A stretch of DNA of 64,000 bases from Pipra filicauda (lineage: Eukaryota > Chordata > Aves > Passeriformes > Pipridae), in NCBI RefSeq assembly GCF_003945595.2, contig NW_024104448.1, positions 10,309 to 74,308 of the forward strand, written 5' to 3'. Shown here piece by piece: positions 10,242 through 17,992 of the stretch (positions are counted from its first letter, which is position 1; the number at the start of each line of letters is the position of its first letter). A model generated the notes under the pieces. It made no database searches, had not been told where the DNA came from, and was given only the letters and a program-made list of their open reading frames with translations. Both the position numbers and the translations under genes were made by a program.

Positions 10242-12816
10242 CCAGCACAGCTCGTGTCCACTTGGCAGGTATCCAAAGAGGTCCCTGTGGCGAAGATACA
10301 CAGAGATAACCTCTACCCCAATACAATACTTTTGCCGGATCTTGCCAAATACCTGTACGTGGGTCTTTAAATCTTACCCATACTTCTGGTGAGCTTTCTA
10401 TTTTTTGTTCTGCCATATAATGAGTTACTGCTGGGGGAACCTTCTGGTCCCCAAACACACAAAGGTGATTTAGCACAAATAACACTTTGCTCAATCTCTC
10501 TTTTATATCTACAACTTGTCTGTGCTTTTCTAAATATGTTTTTAAAGTATGATGAGCTCTTTCTATAATGGCTTGTCCAGTGGGAGAATGAGCAATACCT
10601 GTACGATGTGTTACTTGCCATTTCTGCATAAACTGGTGTACTCTGGTACCCGTATAGGCAGGTCCATTATCTGTTTTTACTTGTTGTGGTTTCCCCGTTA
10701 CTGCAAAACATTCACACAGGTGTCTTTTAACATGTAGGGCCTTTTCTCCTGTCTGAGCTGTAGCCCATATGAAATGACTATATGTATCAATACATACATG
10801 TATATATTTGAACCTCCCAAAGGGTGCATAATGTGTGACATCCATTTGCCAGATCTCATTACTCTTCAACCCTCTAGGATTCACTCCCATACCTAATCCC
10901 ACACCACTATTATGATTGCTACATGCTGCACAGGATCTAACAATGTTTTTGGCATCATTTAAGGTGATATCAAACATCCTCTTTAGCCCTCTAGCATTTT
11001 GATGATACTGTTCATGATTTTTCTGTGCTTTGATAAATTCTTCTTCACTCTCTGTAGCCATAGAAACTAACTTGTCTGCTCTAGCATTTCCTTCGCCTAA
11101 CCCAATGTCCCATTTGTGACTACGTACATGTATGACAGCATATTCATGATCTCTGTTAGTTACTGCTAACCATAATTGACAAAATAACTGAAATAATCTC
11201 TTATTTTGAACTTCTTTAATTAGAGCTCCTTCTATCCTGTCTACTACTCCTGCTACATAAAATGAATCAGTAACAATATTAAGGGGTCTATTCATGCTAG
11301 CCAAGGCTCTGACTACTGCTAGCAATTCTAAGGTCTGCAATGAGTCTGTGGGGTCTCCTGTTATGATTTCATGTTTCCATTCTCCCTTTTCTACCCAAGT
11401 GAGAGCTGCTGTGTGAGATTTTTTGCCAGCATCTGTGTAAACCGTCCGGGCATGTGGGATTGGTTGCTCCTGTTTCTTAGGTTTCAGTATCCATTGCCAG
11501 GAGCCAATCCATGCCGTAGGAACATTATTCAATTTACTGGTAATTATAGGACATGATAACCCTAATAATGCCTCCTGGAGATTTTCATCAGTACACAGAT
11601 ACCAATCAAGAACATTTTTCTGCATTGGCAATCGTATGCGTACAGGTTCCTGAGCATCAATCTGTAATACACGCTCTCTACCCTTTTTTATTAAAGCTGC
11701 TAACATTTCAATTTTTTGTAAGAGTGTTTTAGACTGTTGTATGCTAGTCGAGAGCCATTCTATGACACCTATATCCTCCCCCGTTTCTGTTTGTGATTGT
11801 GTAATGGCTCCTAAGACATATCGTTTATCAGCCCAAAAAGTAAGTTCCAAAGGCAGGTCCCACTGTCGCCTTCGAACACGGCCTTGAGTGACACAGTCTA
11901 CAGTTTGTTGGAGGATACGTTGTTGGTGCTTTGTTACGGTGATTCTTGCTGCTGGGTCTGTTCCTTTTAATAGGGGTCGCAGCTCAGCCAAAAGGTCAGC
12001 AGGGATTCCTACTATTGGACGCAACCATTGTAAATCTCCAAGGAGTTTTTGTGCATCATTTACAGTACGTAATTTTGTCTGAAGTATCAATTTTTGTGGG
12101 ATAACAGCATGGCGGGAAATAGTCCATCCCAAATATCTCCAAGGTTCTGTTGTCTGAATTTTTTCATTTGCTATCATTAATTTAAATTGTTCCAAATGTT
12201 TACGAATTATTTGTATCTGTTGGGGTTCAAACTCTTCAGGTTGACAGAATAAAATATCATCCATATAGTGATAGATTATGCAGTTAGGCCATCTTCGTCG
12301 TAGGGCTTGTAATGCAGTGTCCACATATAGCTGACATAGGGTAGGACTATTTTTCATCCCTTGTGGTAATACTGTCCACTCAAACCTTTGATCAGGTTTT
12401 TCTCGATTGATTGCAGGTAATGTAAAAGCAAAACGTTTAGTGTCACGAGGATGTAATTGAATTGTAAAGAAACAGTCCTTTAAATCTATAATTAGTAAAA
12501 ACCAATCCATAGGAAGCATTGCAGGATTTGGTAGTCCAGGCTGTAAAGCTCCCATGGCTTCCATTTGTGAGTTAACTGCTCGCAGGTCATGCAATAACCG
12601 ATATTTTCCTGACTTTTTCTTTATTACAAATATGGGTGTATTCCAAGGACTAGTAGAAAGTTTTAAATGTCCTTGATCAAATTGTTCTTGTACTAATTGA
12701 TGAGCAATTTCCAGGCTTTCCCGTTTTAAAGGCCATTGCTTAACCCATACTGGAGTATCAACCACCCAAGTAATAGGAATTGGGAAAGACCAAGCAATGG
12801 CTATTCCCCCAAAGGG
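10156..12816 (-). CDS. pol: Pol: reverse transcriptase, RNase H, integrase
   Basis: The frame is entered from pro at about 12816; the first in-frame ATG is at 12765, and residue numbers count from it (869 aa). Reverse transcriptase spans about 1-250 with the catalytic YMDD at 167-170. RNase H carries D445, E480, D500 and D564. Integrase has an HHCC zinc site (H584, H588, C612, C615) and catalytic D642, D699 and E735 with D-35-E spacing. No internal stops are seen. The domain order and the separate pro frame fit betaretroviruses. The last ~29 codons overlap accessory copy A and were duplicated with it. Pol is probably made only as a Gag-Pro-Pol fusion through two -1 frameshifts. Confidence 0.95.
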   Translation of the reverse strand, partial: PFGGIAIAWSFPIPITWVVDTPVWVKQWPLKRESLEIAHQLVQEQFDQGHLKLSTSPWNTPIFVIKKKSGKYRLLHDLRAVNSQMEAMGALQPGLPNPAMLPMDWFLLIIDLKDCFFTIQLHPRDTKRFAFTLPAINREKPDQRFEWTVLPQGMKNSPTLCQLYVDTALQALRRRWPNCIIYHYMDDILFCQPEEFEPQQIQIIRKHLEQFKLMIANEKIQTTEPWRYLGWTISRHAVIPQKLILQTKLRTVNDAQKLLGDLQWLRPIVGIPADLLAELRPLLKGTDPAARITVTKHQQRILQQTVDCVTQGRVRRRQWDLPLELTFWADKRYVLGAITQSQTETGEDIGVIEWLSTSIQQSKTLLQKIEMLAALIKKGRERVLQIDAQEPVRIRLPMQKNVLDWYLCTDENLQEALLGLSCPIITSKLNNVPTAWIGSWQWILKPKKQEQPIPHARTVYTDAGKKSHTAALTWVEKGEWKHEIITGDPTDSLQTLELLAVVRALASMNRPLNIVTDSFYVAGVVDRIEGALIKEVQNKRLFQLFCQLWLAVTNRDHEYAVIHVRSHKWDIGLGEGNARADKLVSMATESEEEFIKAQKNHEQYHQNARGLKRMFDITLNDAKNIVRSCAACSNHNSGVGLGMGVNPRGLKSNEIWQMDVTHYAPFGRFKYIHVCIDTYSHFIWATAQTGEKALHVKRHLCECFAVTGKPQQVKTDNGPAYTGTRVHQFMQKWQVTHRTGIAHSPTGQAIIERAHHTLKTYLEKHRQVVDIKERLSKVLFVLNHLCVFGDQKVPPAVTHYMAEQKIESSPEVWVRFKDPRTGIWQDPAKVLYWGRGYLCVSSPQGPLWIPAKWTRAVLDVPSSSGNRSGKETARDEDQSSVAATVT

Positions 12817-13721
12817 TGATCATTGGAGAGTTTCATTCCAATTTGTGTTAAAACATCTCTCCCTATTAAGCATTGTACTGTTGCTGGAAGTTGTACAACA
12901 GACAGAACAACATTGGCTACACGACCTTCCACTTCTATACTTATAGTAGGAGTTCGCGTAGCAATTGAAGTACCTCCAACGCCAGTCACATTTGTAGTAG
13001 AAGGTTGCAGAGGCCAATATTTCGGCCAACAATGAGGTGCTATGATACTAGAGTCTGTTCCAGTGTCTAGTAAAGCATCCAGTGTTTTTGTTTGATCTTT
13101 CCAGATAATTGTAACTTTATGTTTTGGTCGTTCGCTTAAATCTAATGTCAATAAGGTAAGTCCTTTTGTAGAACCAAATCCACGATCTCCACGTTGCATT
13201 AATTGTCGGTCATTGGTCAAAGGTTTTGTAAACTGTGGTAAGGGTATTAATTGAGCAATGCGTTGTCCTTTAGGAATTTTTAAAGGTGGAAAAATAGTAT
13301 ATGCCATAACCATTACCTGTCCAGTATAATCAGCATCAATAAGTCCAGGCAACACAAATAATCCAGCAAGACTAGCCGATGATCTTCCTATCAGCAATGC
13401 ACCAAACACTTGTTCATTTATTATTAAAGGTCCATAAATCCCGGTGGGAATCTTTTGAGGTTGGGTGGATAACAAGGTAACTTCTACTGCTGTTGCCAAA
13501 TCCAATCCGAGGCTGCCGGCTGTGGCAGGTTGTAATCCGAGACTATTGGTTGAGGTGGGTTGTAATCCGCAACTGTCGGCTGGGGTAGACTGCAGCTGCT
13601 TTCCTGTCCGTGGAATGGATTGTTCTGTGAAAAGTTGTTGGCTGGAGTCATCTGTGCTGCAGCGACGACTTGTGTCTTTGCGCGGCCACTGCTGTTCCTC
13701 GCGCTCCGTCGTGAGTTTCCC
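12801..13721 (-). CDS. pro: Pro: dUTPase plus aspartic protease
   Basis: The frame is read after the gag-pro shift at 13721. A trimeric-type dUTPase occupies about 13502-13166: it has a GLIDADYTG motif and a C-terminal RGDRGFGST motif that closes the active site. A retroviral protease follows, with the catalytic triad DTG (13067-13059) in LLDTGTDSS and the flap/C-terminal motif LIGRDVL. It ends at a TAG at 12803-12801. A dUTPase in the pro frame is a recognised feature of betaretroviruses and some relatives. The frame is open upstream to about 13835, but the frameshift site marks the natural entry point. Confidence 0.9.
   Translation of the reverse strand, partial: GKLTTEREEQQWPRKDTSRRCSTDDSSQQLFTEQSIPRTGKQLQSTPADSCGLQPTSTNSLGLQPATAGSLGLDLATAVEVTLLSTQPQKIPTGIYGPLIINEQVFGALLIGRSSASLAGLFVLPGLIDADYTGQVMVMAYTIFPPLKIPKGQRIAQLIPLPQFTKPLTNDRQLMQRGDRGFGSTKGLTLLTLDLSERPKHKVTIIWKDQTKTLDALLDTGTDSSIIAPHCWPKYWPLQPSTTNVTGVGGTSIATRTPTISIEVEGRVANVVLSVVQLPATVQCLIGRDVLTQIGMKLSNDHPLGE
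12810..12816 (-). promoter_or_regulatory. Candidate pro-pol -1 frameshift heptamer
   Basis: The minus strand reads CCCTTTG in pro register (C CCT TTG), five codons before the pro stop at 12803-12801. The pro and pol frames differ by exactly one backward base. CCCTTTG fits the X XXY YYZ pattern but is not among the most efficient known heptamers. I did not fold a downstream pseudoknot. Confidence 0.5.
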
Positions 13722-15325
13722 GAACGATTTCGGCAGGCAGCAGTGTTGTGGGTGGAGCTCTGGCACTGCTGACACCAAACTCCTGTCGCTCTGCATTCTT
13801 TTCGGAAATGTCCAGTGGCTCCACATCGATAACATTTTGATCGAGTTTTTCCTTCTGCAAAATTATGTGCTTTTGCTTGAAGGGGTGCAAGAGCAGCTAA
13901 AACCTGAGCTTGGGAACTTTGAGCCTGCTCTTTAAGTCCCTTAGCTAGATCTTGAATAGCATTAACTAAAAATGCATTTTCCCCTGTAGGAACAACTAAT
14001 GCTTTTTCTAATAACTCCTCAATAGTCCAATAAGGACCCATCGTACTTATTATTTGCTTAATTGCTGAAGTAGCATTTTGCAACACACACTGTTTTAACA
14101 TAGTTCCTTTCATATAATCTGGTACTCCCGCTCGAGTGATAGCAGCTGTTAACTTGTCAACATATTCTCCAAATGATTCATCCTTTCCTTGTTTTAAGCC
14201 CATATACATAGGTACTCCTCCTGGCTCTTTAACTCTTTCTAAAGCCCTTCTAACAAGATCCATTGCCTCTCTAATCTTATCTGGGCCAAGATGAACTTGT
14301 GCCTCAGGGCGTGTATATGGCCCCATGCCCATTAATTCTTCTACAGTGACACCATACAAAGGGTCTCCAGGTTGTCTTTGTTCCGCTACACTTTCATGAA
14401 CTAACGCTTGCCAATGTGCATTAAATAACAATTGTTGATGTTCAGTCAATATCATACGAGTTATAGATCGGAGATCAGATGGCAGTAAAAGATGTGTATA
14501 CCAAAAATAATCTAACATTTGTTTAGTTGGTTCAGCATGTAATCCAAATTCACTGACTGTACTCCGTAATTGTGCCAAGAACTTCCAATCTAATGCAGTA
14601 ATAGCAGCGTTCATTCCTCCCTGCCCATCCAGATTATAAGTAACGGGAAAAGCATGTGAATCTACAGCTTGCAGCCCATGAGAATCACCCTGCTCCATAC
14701 AGTGCTTAGCAAACGCAGCCCAAGTTTCTCTCCGCTCTTTTACCACGGCCTCCGCCAGGTCACTGAATGCCCCAGGGACAGGCTCTTTGGTCGAGTGAGC
14801 AGGAGGAGGAGGTGTGGGCCAAGGGTCAGTCTGACCGCTGGGCACATCGGCCAGGGGAGGTGGTGCAGTAGGAGCTGCAGATGTCTCTGATTCTAGCAAC
14901 CCGTCTGAATTTATTTTAGAAAGATCAGGGGGCACAGTGGGGAGGTGAACTGTCTGCATAGCTGGAGGAGAAGGCTTATAAGAAAACCAATCAGCATTTC
15001 TATACTCTTTGTTCTGCTGTCTAACATTTAGTGCTTGCTCTGCTGCTCTGCGTTTAGCCTCATGTTGCAACAATGTATTATAAACCACCTTCCAAAGCTT
15101 TCCCAGCTTTTTTGCAACTTTATCATCATCTAAAACAGCCTCCCATATTTTATCACCAAATTTACGCCACTCTTCTAAAGAATGCACAGTATGAGGATTA
15201 ATAAAACACCCTTTTTCAGTACCATAATCAAGTAACCTAGGGAGTTCTTTTTTCAAATCTAAATCTTTAACTCCCTTTTTCTGTAAAAATTCAGAAAATA
15301 AACTATATGCTGCTTGCCTATCCAT
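13484..15325 (-). CDS. gag: Gag polyprotein
   Basis: A 613-aa open frame. The matrix-like N-terminus begins MDRQ and lacks Gly2, so N-myristoylation is not expected, unlike most betaretroviruses. A PTAP late-domain motif (ESCRT-I recruitment) lies at 152-155 in a proline-rich linker with a PPPP run at 172-175. Capsid follows from about 185, with the major homology region at about 379-396. Nucleocapsid has two CX2CX4HX4C zinc knuckles (C498-C511 and C518-C531) for RNA packaging. After the frameshift codon the unshifted frame continues about 76 residues into a Q/P-rich tail with four similar ~10-residue units ending at 13484. The start ATG follows a 273-nt leader. Confidence 0.95.
   Translation of the reverse strand: MDRQAAYSLFSEFLQKKGVKDLDLKKELPRLLDYGTEKGCFINPHTVHSLEEWRKFGDKIWEAVLDDDKVAKKLGKLWKVVYNTLLQHEAKRRAAEQALNVRQQNKEYRNADWFSYKPSPPAMQTVHLPTVPPDLSKINSDGLLESETSAAPTAPPPLADVPSGQTDPWPTPPPPAHSTKEPVPGAFSDLAEAVVKERRETWAAFAKHCMEQGDSHGLQAVDSHAFPVTYNLDGQGGMNAAITALDWKFLAQLRSTVSEFGLHAEPTKQMLDYFWYTHLLLPSDLRSITRMILTEHQQLLFNAHWQALVHESVAEQRQPGDPLYGVTVEELMGMGPYTRPEAQVHLGPDKIREAMDLVRRALERVKEPGGVPMYMGLKQGKDESFGEYVDKLTAAITRAGVPDYMKGTMLKQCVLQNATSAIKQIISTMGPYWTIEELLEKALVVPTGENAFLVNAIQDLAKGLKEQAQSSQAQVLAALAPLQAKAHNFAEGKTRSKCYRCGATGHFRKECRATGVWCQQCQSSTHNTAACRNRSGNSRRSARNSSGRAKTQVVAAAQMTPANNFSQNNPFHGQESSCSLPQPTVADYNPPQPIVSDYNLPQPAASDWIWQQQ
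13715..13721 (-). promoter_or_regulatory. gag-pro -1 frameshift heptamer GGGAAAC
   Basis: The minus strand has GGGAAAC in exact gag register (G GGA AAC, codons 536-537), just after the second zinc knuckle. The pro frame is the -1 frame. GGGAAAC is a known slippery heptamer of simian betaretroviruses. A stimulatory structure downstream was not computed. Confidence 0.85.
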
Positions 15326-15598
15326 ACCTACGTCAGCGCTGTTGCAGCCCTTTCAAGGTCAGGCAGCACGTACGGCAGAGCTTGTCTGTACAACGCTCCG
15401 GGTCTGAAGTTGCACTTTTATGCCAACTTTTTCCGACCAGCCTTGCTGCTAAGGCTCCGGCATCTTGTCATCTCAACCGTGATTCCCCCGTTTTCTTTTA
15501 ATCCAATCGAGAAGTCCTCTTTAAGCTGAGAAGTCTTCTTTTAGTTCAGAGTCAGAGTCGAAGTCGGGAGTCGAAGTCGGGAAGTCGGGGTCACCATT
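15326..15598 (-). promoter_or_regulatory. Leader with tRNA-Trp-type primer binding site
   Basis: Two bases after the 5' LTR the minus strand reads TGGTGACCCCGAC (15584-15596), which matches the first 13 bases of the tRNA-Trp primer site used by alpharetroviruses; the match then ends. The next ~45 bases are made of GACTTC and GACTC(T) repeats (about 15545-15590). The remainder should hold packaging signals, which I cannot identify by eye. Confidence 0.8.
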
Positions 15599-15968
15599 TG
15601 TTGTGGACGACGGGATATCAATTTACATGACCACACAATTGATCATGAACTATCCAACTTTATTGCTACGTGCTCTGTGCTTATAAAGGTTACAAATTAG
15701 CTTCATACATATTACAAAAACTAAGCTCATCATTGGCTTCTAATTACCTAAGTTATATTTGCGCAAATGCTGTTTCTTTAACCTTCTCATGGTTACTTGT
15801 TTGCTATTTGCTCTGCTTTCCCATCCGCTTTATTCTTTTCTTCTGTCACGTACCCAGTTTCTCAAACACAGTGACCTTCTAATAGTTTTCTCTTACCGTG
15901 GGACCAGAGCTATAGCGTCTCTCTCATGTCCCCTTTCTATCAACCATGTTTCTGCAATACTTTCCACA
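15599..15968 (-). repeat. 5' LTR of the intact provirus
   Basis: 370 bp with TG...CA ends and six differences from the 3' LTR. It keeps both a TATA box (CTTTATAAG, about 15680-15688) and the poly(A) signal AATAAA (15664-15659 on the minus strand), only about 20 bases apart, so R is very short. It is followed by the GTAGGG duplication at 15969-15974. Confidence 0.95.
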
Positions 15969-16065
15969 GTAGGGCACTGCAGTACTGTTGTGTAAACACT
16001 AAATAAGAAAGGGAAGGAAGAAAATAGAAACTTTTTTTTTTGGTTGCAAATAGTTTTTTTTCACG

Positions 16066-16285
16066 TGGGTTTAGGGTGGATATTTGGGAAAGGTTCTTCC
16101 CTCCGAGGGTGGTTGGCACTGGACCAGGCTCCCCAGGGCAGTGGTCACAAACCAAGGCTGGCAGAGTTCAGGCACACGGTGTGACTCTTGGGGTCGGTCC
16201 TGTGCCGGGCAAAGGCTTGCACTCGACGCTCCTCGTGGGTCCCTTCCCACTCAGCATGTTCGGTGATGGTGCGATGAGTTCCCTG
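16066..16285 (+). mobile_element. CR1 LINE 3' end fragment
   Basis: Matches the conserved CR1 3' region in order: GGTTTAGGGTGGATATT, GGTTCTTCCCTCCGAGGGTG, CACTGGACCAGGCTCCCCAG, GTGTGACTCTTGGGG, CTCGTGGGTCCCTTCC and a degenerate ATTCTATGATT-like tail. It is 5'-truncated, as is usual for CR1. CR1 is the dominant LINE of birds and other sauropsids. It is followed by a pyrimidine tract ending TTTTTAG at the edge of the CpG block. Confidence 0.85.
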
Positions 16286-16308
16286 TCTTTCAACTTTTGT
16301 TCTTTTTA

Positions 16309-16680
16309 GGGCTCCTCGCTGCCCGGGGGCCGAAGCGCGCCTTCCGCGCGCCTGCTTCCCTGTCCGTTGTGGCGGCCGCAGCCAGGCGCTGAGTGCCCGC
16401 TCCCCGCGCGGGCAGGGCCGCTGGCTCCAGGAGTGGCGGGGCAGCGCCGGCGCCTCGAGGATTCCCGGGATTCCCTCGCCGGTTTCCAGGCAACGCTCCC
16501 CGCGCGCTCCTCGCTCCACGGCCGAACGTGCGCAGCCAATGGGAGGCGGTGGAGTGGGCGGGGCGAGGCGGGGATTGGGCGGGGCGAGGGCGGGGCCGAG
16601 AGGGGCGGGTGGTGGGGTTTGGGTGAGGGTGGGAGCGGGCGGGGCCGGGAGCGGGAGCGCTGCCGCTGAGCGACCCCCGG
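16309..16680 (+). promoter_or_regulatory. CpG-island promoter-like segment
   Basis: Dense CpG and at least four GGGCGGGGC GC boxes, a CCAAT box in CAGCCAATGGGAGG (about 16535), an inverted CCAAT in GGATTGGGCGG, and an NRF1-like GTGCGCAGCC. There is no TATA. CpGs are not decayed to TpG despite six copies in the window. These features suit a housekeeping-type promoter, possibly bidirectional. The same segment recurs at 17993, 19688, 26271, and inverted ending at 50395 and 55172. I cannot name the gene it came from. Confidence 0.55.
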
Positions 16681-17010
16681 GCAGCGACCCCCGGGCAGTG
16701 GGCCCGGTGCTCGGCCCCAGGGGAGAGACCTCCGGCGAGTGGCCCCCGGTGCGCGGCCCCGGGGGAGAGACCCCCCGTGCGCGGCCCCCGGCGAGTGGCC
16801 GCTGGTGAGCGGCCCCCAGTAAATGACAGCCGGTGAGCGACCCGCGGTGAAGAAGCCCCGGTAAGTGAGCCCTGGGGAGGGACCGCGGTGAGCGACCCGC
16901 GGTGAACAACCCCTGGCAAGTGAGCCCCGGGGAGGGACCCTCGGCAAGTGACCCCCGGTGAGTGAGCCCCGGGGAGGGACCCCCAATGAGTGAGCCCCGG
17001 GGAGGGATCC
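16672..17010 (+). repeat. GC minisatellite rich in 5' splice-site motifs
   Basis: Imperfect short repeats built on CCCCGGTGAGYGACCC and CCCCGGGGAGGGACCC. Many units contain donor-like motifs: GTAAGT at 16861, GTGAGT at 16958, and several GTGAGC or AAGTGAGC. The number of CCCCGGGCAGCGG units differs between copies. It lies directly downstream of the promoter-like segment, where a first exon and its donor would be expected. Confidence 0.7.
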
Positions 17011-17244
17011 CCGGTGCGCGGCCCCCGCGGGGTGTCGGGCCGGGGCTGGGCGCGTTCCTTCCCCGTGCAGAGCCGAGCGGGGCCGTGGCGGGAGCGGGGC
17101 CGTGGCGGGAGCGGGGCCGGAGCGGAGCCGGCCGGGGGGGCAGAGGGGAGCCCTGAGCCGCCTTCTGCCGAGGGGGCTGCTGGAAAGGAGCCTGCGCGGG
17201 GAGGACCGGGGCACGTGGCCCGAGGCTGAGGCAGGGGAGCTTCT

Positions 17245-17520
17245 TCAGGTCAGCTCCTGGAGAAAGGTTTCTCGCTGTGTTTTTCGGGAGGGGGCTCGGG
17301 CACTGCAATGGGTTGCCCAGGCGGAGCCAGCACGCCGGCAGGTGTTTCAGAGGCACCTGCATCTGGCCATGGCTGACACGCTTTAGTGGTTTGGGGGTTC
17401 CTGGGGCAGTGCTGGGTTGACAGTTGGACTTGATGGAATCATGGAACGGGCTGAATTGGGAGGGTTCCACCGGCACCGTGGAGTCCAGCTCCTGAGTTTT
17501 AGGCACCACTAAAGGAACTG
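17245..17520 (+). mobile_element. Second CR1-type 3' end fragment
   Basis: CR1-like 3' sequence of another subfamily: GGGCACTGCAATGGGTTGCCCAGG, then AGGTGTTTCAGAGGCACCTGCATCTGGCCATGGCTGACACG, GACTTGATGGAATCATGG and GGGAGGGTTCCACC. It recurs in each CpG-block copy (18940, 20570, 27190) and inverted at 49230-49490 and 53975-54235. Confidence 0.7.
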
Positions 17521-17760
17521 AATCTGCGTCGAGCTGTTTGGCTCCAAAAACTCTTCTGCCCCTAGTCTACACTGCAAAGTAAAACAAAACAGACCGTGCA
17601 AAATAGATGCCTGTGTTCCCCCCAAAGGGAAGGCAGGCAGTTACAAACCAGGACAATAAATCAAAAAGAGCTTACATTCATGGTCCCCCCAGTTGTATGA
17701 CACATCAAACCAGTCCGCTGTTACCCATGTAGAACTCTCATAAGGAACCCCAAACTTTCT

Positions 17761-17830
17761 TGTGTGTATTTGTATAGATATGTATATATACACATACATA
17801 TGTATAGATATCTATTTGTGTGTATCTCTA
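17761..17830 (+). repeat. AT microsatellite (TATAGATATG-type)
   Basis: A degenerate TATAGATATGTATATATACACATACAT tract, near self-complementary. Related tracts of different length lie at 19457-19525, 27560-27650, 49030-49123 and 53775-53868. The rest of 17520-17992 is AT-rich and shows no gene. Confidence 0.85.
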
Positions 17831-17992
17831 AAAGATTCTGTAGCTTTGGAAGTGATATTGGCATGCTATTGTTGTGTGGCAACAAGTGGACTTAAAAGGT
17901 TACAACACTTTAGGAGATCGCCTTTCTGCTTGTGGGTTCTACTTTTTAAAGAAGGTAACAAGAAAAGAACTCTTTAGCTAAATATAAGGTAA

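Larger units (their letters stand above)
7334..15968 (-). mobile_element. Near-intact provirus (betaretrovirus-like gag-pro-pol, alpharetrovirus-like env)
   Basis: An 8.6-kb provirus read right to left: 5' LTR, tRNA-Trp-type primer site, gag, pro with dUTPase, pol, a duplicated accessory ORF, env, polypurine tract and 3' LTR. The two 370-bp LTRs differ at six positions by eye (about 98.4% identity), so insertion was recent on a host timescale. It sits in the spacer between LTR-S and a CR1 fragment and is missing from the paralogous spacer at 25888-26025, so it inserted after that duplication. Gag, pol and env frames are open. The visible damage is in accessory copy B and in the 3' LTR poly(A) signal. 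Whether it is expressed is unknown. Confidence 0.95.
16309..17992 (+). repeat. 1.69-kb tandem unit, copy 1 (CpG block + CR1 end + AT tract)
   Basis: First of three head-to-tail units whose starts (GGGCTCCTCGCTGCCCGGGG) lie at 16309, 17993 and 19688. Each has a CpG-rich block of about 0.93 kb, a CR1-type 3' end, and a ~0.5-kb AT-rich tail ending AAATATAAG. Copies 1 and 2 are nearly identical by eye; they differ in the length of the GC minisatellite. The single-copy arrangement is seen at 26271-27810. Confidence 0.9.

Noticed and set aside
9613..10301. Start of accessory copy A at the upstream ATG (10301)
   Set aside because: The extra 20 residues have no counterpart in copy B, whose start aligns to 10241.
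16145..17509. Long proline/arginine/serine-rich frames, up to ~450 codons, in the CpG blocks
   Set aside because: Open frames are expected in very GC-rich DNA with few stop codons. All frames are open at once and they read through CR1 and minisatellite repeats.
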